Shown here in pieces: positions 4,482-7,818 of a stretch of 7,818 nt of DNA (position 1 is the first letter of the stretch; the number at the start of each line of letters is the position of its first letter). The notes below the pieces were generated by a model. It was not told the origin of the DNA. It did not search any database and worked only from the letters and a program-made list of their open reading frames with translations. Location of the stretch: NCBI GenBank assembly GCA_019323495.1, contig JAHWHE010000068.1:1-7818 (forward strand). The letters are read 5' to 3'. Made by a program: the position numbers and the translations under genes. This DNA is from Candidatus Woesearchaeota archaeon (GTDB lineage: Archaea; Nanobdellota; Nanobdellia; Woesearchaeales; WJKV01).

Positions 4482-7400
4482 ATGAGTAGTGATTTTTTGC
4501 CAGGCATGGAAAATGCAAGGATTGTAAGGCCTAGAAAAGGTAGTGTTCATTCTCATGATGATTTAAAAGAATTTAGAGGAGAGGATTTATGGATGGCAAT
4601 GCGGGAAGCGCACGATCCTGTATATCACAAGCAGATAGATGCTGCTTTCATGTATTGTTATGATGGGGATGTTGAAGCTGTAAAGAATTTTGTTGTTGTC
4701 AAAAAATATCTGCCTAAAGAGAGTCTTGATGCTTTGGCAGATGAGGTTGAAGAAATAAGGAAACTCTCCATGATTCATGGAGGTCCTAGAGAAAAAACAA
4801 TCTCTATTGAAGATGCATTAAGAGAAGAAGACAGAAAGAAAAGATGGAGAAGATTCAAGAAGATTGAGAAACAGCAGGCAGCAGAATTGGGGCAGCACTT
4901 TGCCAAAGGCCCCAAAAGCACGCACATCGGCCAGATGAGAAGAACTGCTGAGATTCTGGGCTACAATTTCTTGCCAATCATTGAGCAGATGAGGCCCATT
5001 CGAGTTTACGATCAAAGACTGATAGATAGGATGAATAGCAGGTTAAGAAAAGAAGGCATCGAAGTTGAAGAAAGTCCTAGGACTGTTCCGGATTCCTGCC
5101 AGATATGTTCGCAGAAAGTCAATAATTCAGTTACTCTGCAGGAATTCTTAGAAGACGGAAGTCCCGGTTCTGGAAATCTATTCTTGGGCAAAGGCTGCGC
5201 AATAACTCTGTACTGGCTATTCAATGTAAAAGAACACCAAAGAAAAATAAGGGACGTGCAGCGCAAAGTCAAGAAGTTCAGGGAAGGAAAGGATGAGGGC
5301 TGGAATAGGTATGTCATGATTAAGGATGAAAAAGAATTAGAGAACATAGTTTCTGAAAAGGTCATAGCAGACATAGAACAAGAAAAATTAAGACTAGAAG
5401 AACAATACAAAAGGAAACTGCTCGCTTATTTGAAAGAAGCGCGCGAATTGTTTGCTGCACAGCCTGACGCAAGAAAAATCATGTGGGCAATGCAGATCAG
5501 TGGCGGTTACTTGGGATTCTTTAAAGACAGGATTGACGATCTGGAACCAGAGGAATTAAGGATTTATAAGAAAATGGTTATGGGGCGGCAGATGGAGGAT
5601 TGGGAGAGGGCCATCATGTATACCCGTTTTGCAAACGAAAATTTTTACAGCAAGAGCAAGATTGCTGGCGGAATCATTGATGATGTAATTTATTTTATAG
5701 AAAATGATATGGTTTCAGCAGACGCATTTGGCAGTGCGAGCAGGGCCGCTTTATTGGCAGACCTTGCAGGAAGCAAAGAACGTCCTATTACTATAAGAGA
5801 ACTGCAAAGGCTATTGAAATCAACCAAGGACTTCTTCAAGAAAAGAGAAGAAGCACATGCGATAATAAATACTAATTACGATTCCGCACTTACAGGCAAT
5901 CCATTAGAGCAGATTGTTGATTTATTACTTGAGTATGACGCAGACATAAAAAAAGACATAGAAGATAGAATTTTCTCAAATGCGGATTCAAAAATCATTA
6001 GGCCGCATCATGAAAAATACATGACAGCCCAAGCAGCGATCGAAAAAGACCCAGAAGAAAAGAGAAAAAGAGTCATTGAGAATATACATTCCGTTGACAG
6101 TATAAGAGAATACGACTTCATGCTAAAAGAATTGTTTGCAGTATCAAGAAAAATAAAATTGCACAGATATTTTACAGAGTTTGGTTCTTTCAAAGACCGA
6201 GAGCTGGAGTGCTTGCTGTTGGAGGATTGCGCGGACGAGCTTGCAGACATTACAGGTATAGAAGAGTTCCGAAGCAGAAATCTTATAACTGTTATCCAGT
6301 TACTGACGAGCGCGTATTTCCCAGAGAATTTGAAAACCTATGCAGACAATGCGATGCAGATGCTTCCTCAAGAAGGAAAGACCCCTGGTTTGGCAACTTA
6401 TCTTAGCTTTGGCTTGGTCCCAAAACAATTGCTGAAGAAGAAAAAGGATAAAGATGATGTTTTCAGTGCAGGGTTATTGAGGCAGGCTTACAAATTAATG
6501 AAAAAGAAAGGCTTCAAGGCAAGATGCGAATTGTCTGATCATCTAGATAATCTGTCAACAGTGGAATCGTACAGTAAATACGAATGGATAATTTCTATGC
6601 CAGAGATAGACGCTTTCAGAAAAGACATCGGCCGATACAGCGCTTTTAGAAAAGAAGACTTAGAAAAGATCTCTCTTTCGGCAGAAATACTTAGAAACTT
6701 GGCTGTTTCTGGATCGGAAGACAAAACAAACGAACACTTTAGAATATTAAGCGAGCTTCATGGCGCCAAGATGCTGTCGTGCGACAGCAATAGCTTGTCA
6801 GATATGAGGGCCAGTCAATACCAAGTTCTTTCAAGCTGCAAGAGATTCATAGACGAAAAAGGGAAAATCACAAGATATCAAAGAAATTCAACTGTTTCTT
6901 ACTATGATCCTGATGAATTAGGAAAAGTTGTACAGGAATTAGACAATGAATTCGTTGTTTTCGAAAACGACCGTGGAAGAATAAGAGAAAAAAGCATCCA
7001 GGAAGACGAAGACTGGCTGAAGAAGTTTGATAGGATTACAGATGATTTCTGGATGAAAGAGCTGAAGATTTACGATAATTACGGCATCATTAGAAATTAT
7101 AGGACTTGGAGAGAGCACAACCAAGGCCATAAATTGATCGTTTCAAAAAAATTAAAATCATTAGTGGAGAAGTTATACGAAGAAACGAAACAAAAACAGG
7201 CAGTCAAAAGGTACCACGACAAAAGAAGGAGATTTATTCAAAAGCAGATACCAAATTTTGCTAAATTTATCGATTCAGAAGAAGCATCTGAATTCTATGA
7301 TTTATTCATGGGAGCCCAGGCAAAAGCGCAAGAAGAAAGAGCACGCGATCAAGGCAGAGATGTCCGTTATACTAGATTCTACCATCTCTGGCGCCCTCCA

Positions 7401-7818
7401 AGAGAGGACGCAATTATATACCAAGCGATGAGGGACTGGAGAAATAATAGAAGCTTCGGCAAAGTTGAAACAGGTATTGTTAAGAAATTTCTCAAAAAAG
7501 GCATAGAAAATAGCTACACAATGCAAAGATTATATGCAGAGGATTGGAAGATTTCTCAATTCGTTAGAGGCAGAAGATGGTTTGGTGTTCAGAGAAGCAG
7601 TGAGCGATCTAGGCTTCGTATTGGTGTGGGATCTTCAAAAAGCTTGCCTTTAGACGAACGAATAGTATCTGATTTCATGCACAGAGTGCGTATAGATTTA
7701 AGGCATTTGGGGCTATCAGACGATATTCTTTATATCTTATTGAAAGCTAGTGACTGGAAGAATGAATCTGCAAGGAGCATGATGCAGAGAGTGATAAGCG
7801 GAAAAAGGCAAAGATTCA
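4482..7818 (+). CDS. Giant protein of unknown function (at least 1112 residues, 3' end outside window)
   Basis: From ATG 4482 the frame stays open for 1112 codons to the window edge without a stop, beginning MSSDFLPGMENARIVRPRKG. I recognise no known domain. The protein is charged and rich in predicted helix, with little Gly or Pro, no signal peptide and no membrane segment, so it is probably cytoplasmic. Visible parts: a basic helix at 118-130 (RKKRWRRFKKIEK); a Cys cluster C206xxC209 with C239 and His252, perhaps a zinc knuckle; a long charged, possibly coiled-coil stretch around 250-330; a helical middle (about 350-700); and a very basic patch at 1028-1046 (RGRRWF onward). Arg is mainly AGA/AGG as in the neighbours, so transfer is not suggested. 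It has its own TATA box and Shine-Dalgarno site and is divergent from gatE. Short open frames on the opposite strand here are shadows. That it is a gene is near certain; any role is unknown. Confidence 0.92.
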   Translation, partial: MSSDFLPGMENARIVRPRKGSVHSHDDLKEFRGEDLWMAMREAHDPVYHKQIDAAFMYCYDGDVEAVKNFVVVKKYLPKESLDALADEVEEIRKLSMIHGGPREKTISIEDALREEDRKKRWRRFKKIEKQQAAELGQHFAKGPKSTHIGQMRRTAEILGYNFLPIIEQMRPIRVYDQRLIDRMNSRLRKEGIEVEESPRTVPDSCQICSQKVNNSVTLQEFLEDGSPGSGNLFLGKGCAITLYWLFNVKEHQRKIRDVQRKVKKFREGKDEGWNRYVMIKDEKELENIVSEKVIADIEQEKLRLEEQYKRKLLAYLKEARELFAAQPDARKIMWAMQISGGYLGFFKDRIDDLEPEELRIYKKMVMGRQMEDWERAIMYTRFANENFYSKSKIAGGIIDDVIYFIENDMVSADAFGSASRAALLADLAGSKERPITIRELQRLLKSTKDFFKKREEAHAIINTNYDSALTGNPLEQIVDLLLEYDADIKKDIEDRIFSNADSKIIRPHHEKYMTAQAAIEKDPEEKRKRVIENIHSVDSIREYDFMLKELFAVSRKIKLHRYFTEFGSFKDRELECLLLEDCADELADITGIEEFRSRNLITVIQLLTSAYFPENLKTYADNAMQMLPQEGKTPGLATYLSFGLVPKQLLKKKKDKDDVFSAGLLRQAYKLMKKKGFKARCELSDHLDNLSTVESYSKYEWIISMPEIDAFRKDIGRYSAFRKEDLEKISLSAEILRNLAVSGSEDKTNEHFRILSELHGAKMLSCDSNSLSDMRASQYQVLSSCKRFIDEKGKITRYQRNSTVSYYDPDELGKVVQELDNEFVVFENDRGRIREKSIQEDEDWLKKFDRITDDFWMKELKIYDNYGIIRNYRTWREHNQGHKLIVSKKLKSLVEKLYEETKQKQAVKRYHDKRRRFIQKQIPNFAKFIDSEEASEFYDLFMGAQAKAQEERARDQGRDVRYTRFYHLWRPPREDAIIYQAMRDWRNNRSFGKVETGIVKKFLKKGIENSYTMQRLYAEDWKISQFVRGRRWFGVQRSSERSRLRIGVGSSKSLPLDERIVSDFMHRVRIDLRHLGLSDDILYILLKASDWKNESARSMMQRVISGKRQRF

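Noticed and set aside
4555..4561. ATGATGA resembling a C/D-box sRNA box C
   Set aside because: No matching CTGA box D at a suitable distance, and it is inside a coding frame.
4764..4783. Near-perfect palindrome TCCATGA-T-TCATGGA
   Set aside because: It is within the giant coding frame, the one-base centre cannot form a hairpin loop, and nothing ties it to regulation.
6773..6788. 7-base-pair inverted repeat GCTGTCG/CGACAGC
   Set aside because: It has a two-base loop within coding sequence and no T tract; consistent with chance.
4587..7526. Several short minus-strand frames (for example 5012-5410, 6008-6250, 7302-7526) and a plus-strand frame at 6209-6406
   Set aside because: All sit inside the single 1112-codon plus-strand frame, have no initiation signals, and read as compositionally biased shadows.

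Overview
The window reads as archaeal chromosome, most likely from a small-genome lineage such as DPANN (Woesearchaeota or Pacearchaeota-like); that placement is inference. Direct support for Archaea: a gatE gene (GatDE amidotransferases are archaeal), TATA boxes about 27 bases upstream of start codons giving apparently leaderless genes, GGAGGTGA-type Shine-Dalgarno sites on other genes, oligo-T tracts after a gene, and a tRNA 3' end with no encoded CCA. Base composition is moderately AT-rich and arginine is mostly AGA/AGG throughout, so no segment stands out as recently acquired.

Layout. Bases 1-38 are the 3' part of a tRNA cut by the left edge, probably tRNA-Arg with an NCU anticodon. The next 200 bases hold no gene but carry three hairpins and a second exact 17-base copy of the tRNA 3' end. 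On the plus strand follow a 124-residue, extremely basic protein made of two copies of a small domain plus a histone H1-like Lys/Arg tail (241-615), then a leaderless MJ1255-type glycosyltransferase (691-1785). That gene converges on and overlaps by 15 bases the end of a minus-strand pair, gatE-thrC (4376 down to 1771), which looks like one operon: transamidation of Glu-tRNA(Gln), and a threonine synthase-family enzyme. A 105-base divergent promoter region (4377-4481) separates gatE from a very long plus-strand reading frame (4482 to the right edge, at least 1112 codons, no stop) with no recognised function.

Most interesting items: (1) the giant uncharacterised open frame; (2) a GatE of only 484 residues in which the AspRS-like GAD insertion domain is replaced by a short lysine-rich linker; (3) the tandem-domain basic protein, a candidate nucleoid or RNA-binding protein; (4) the tRNA 3'-end duplication with hairpins, a possible integration scar. 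Nothing indicates a CRISPR array, transposase, toxin-antitoxin pair or other named mobile or defence system. All assignments come from reading the sequence; no database search was run.
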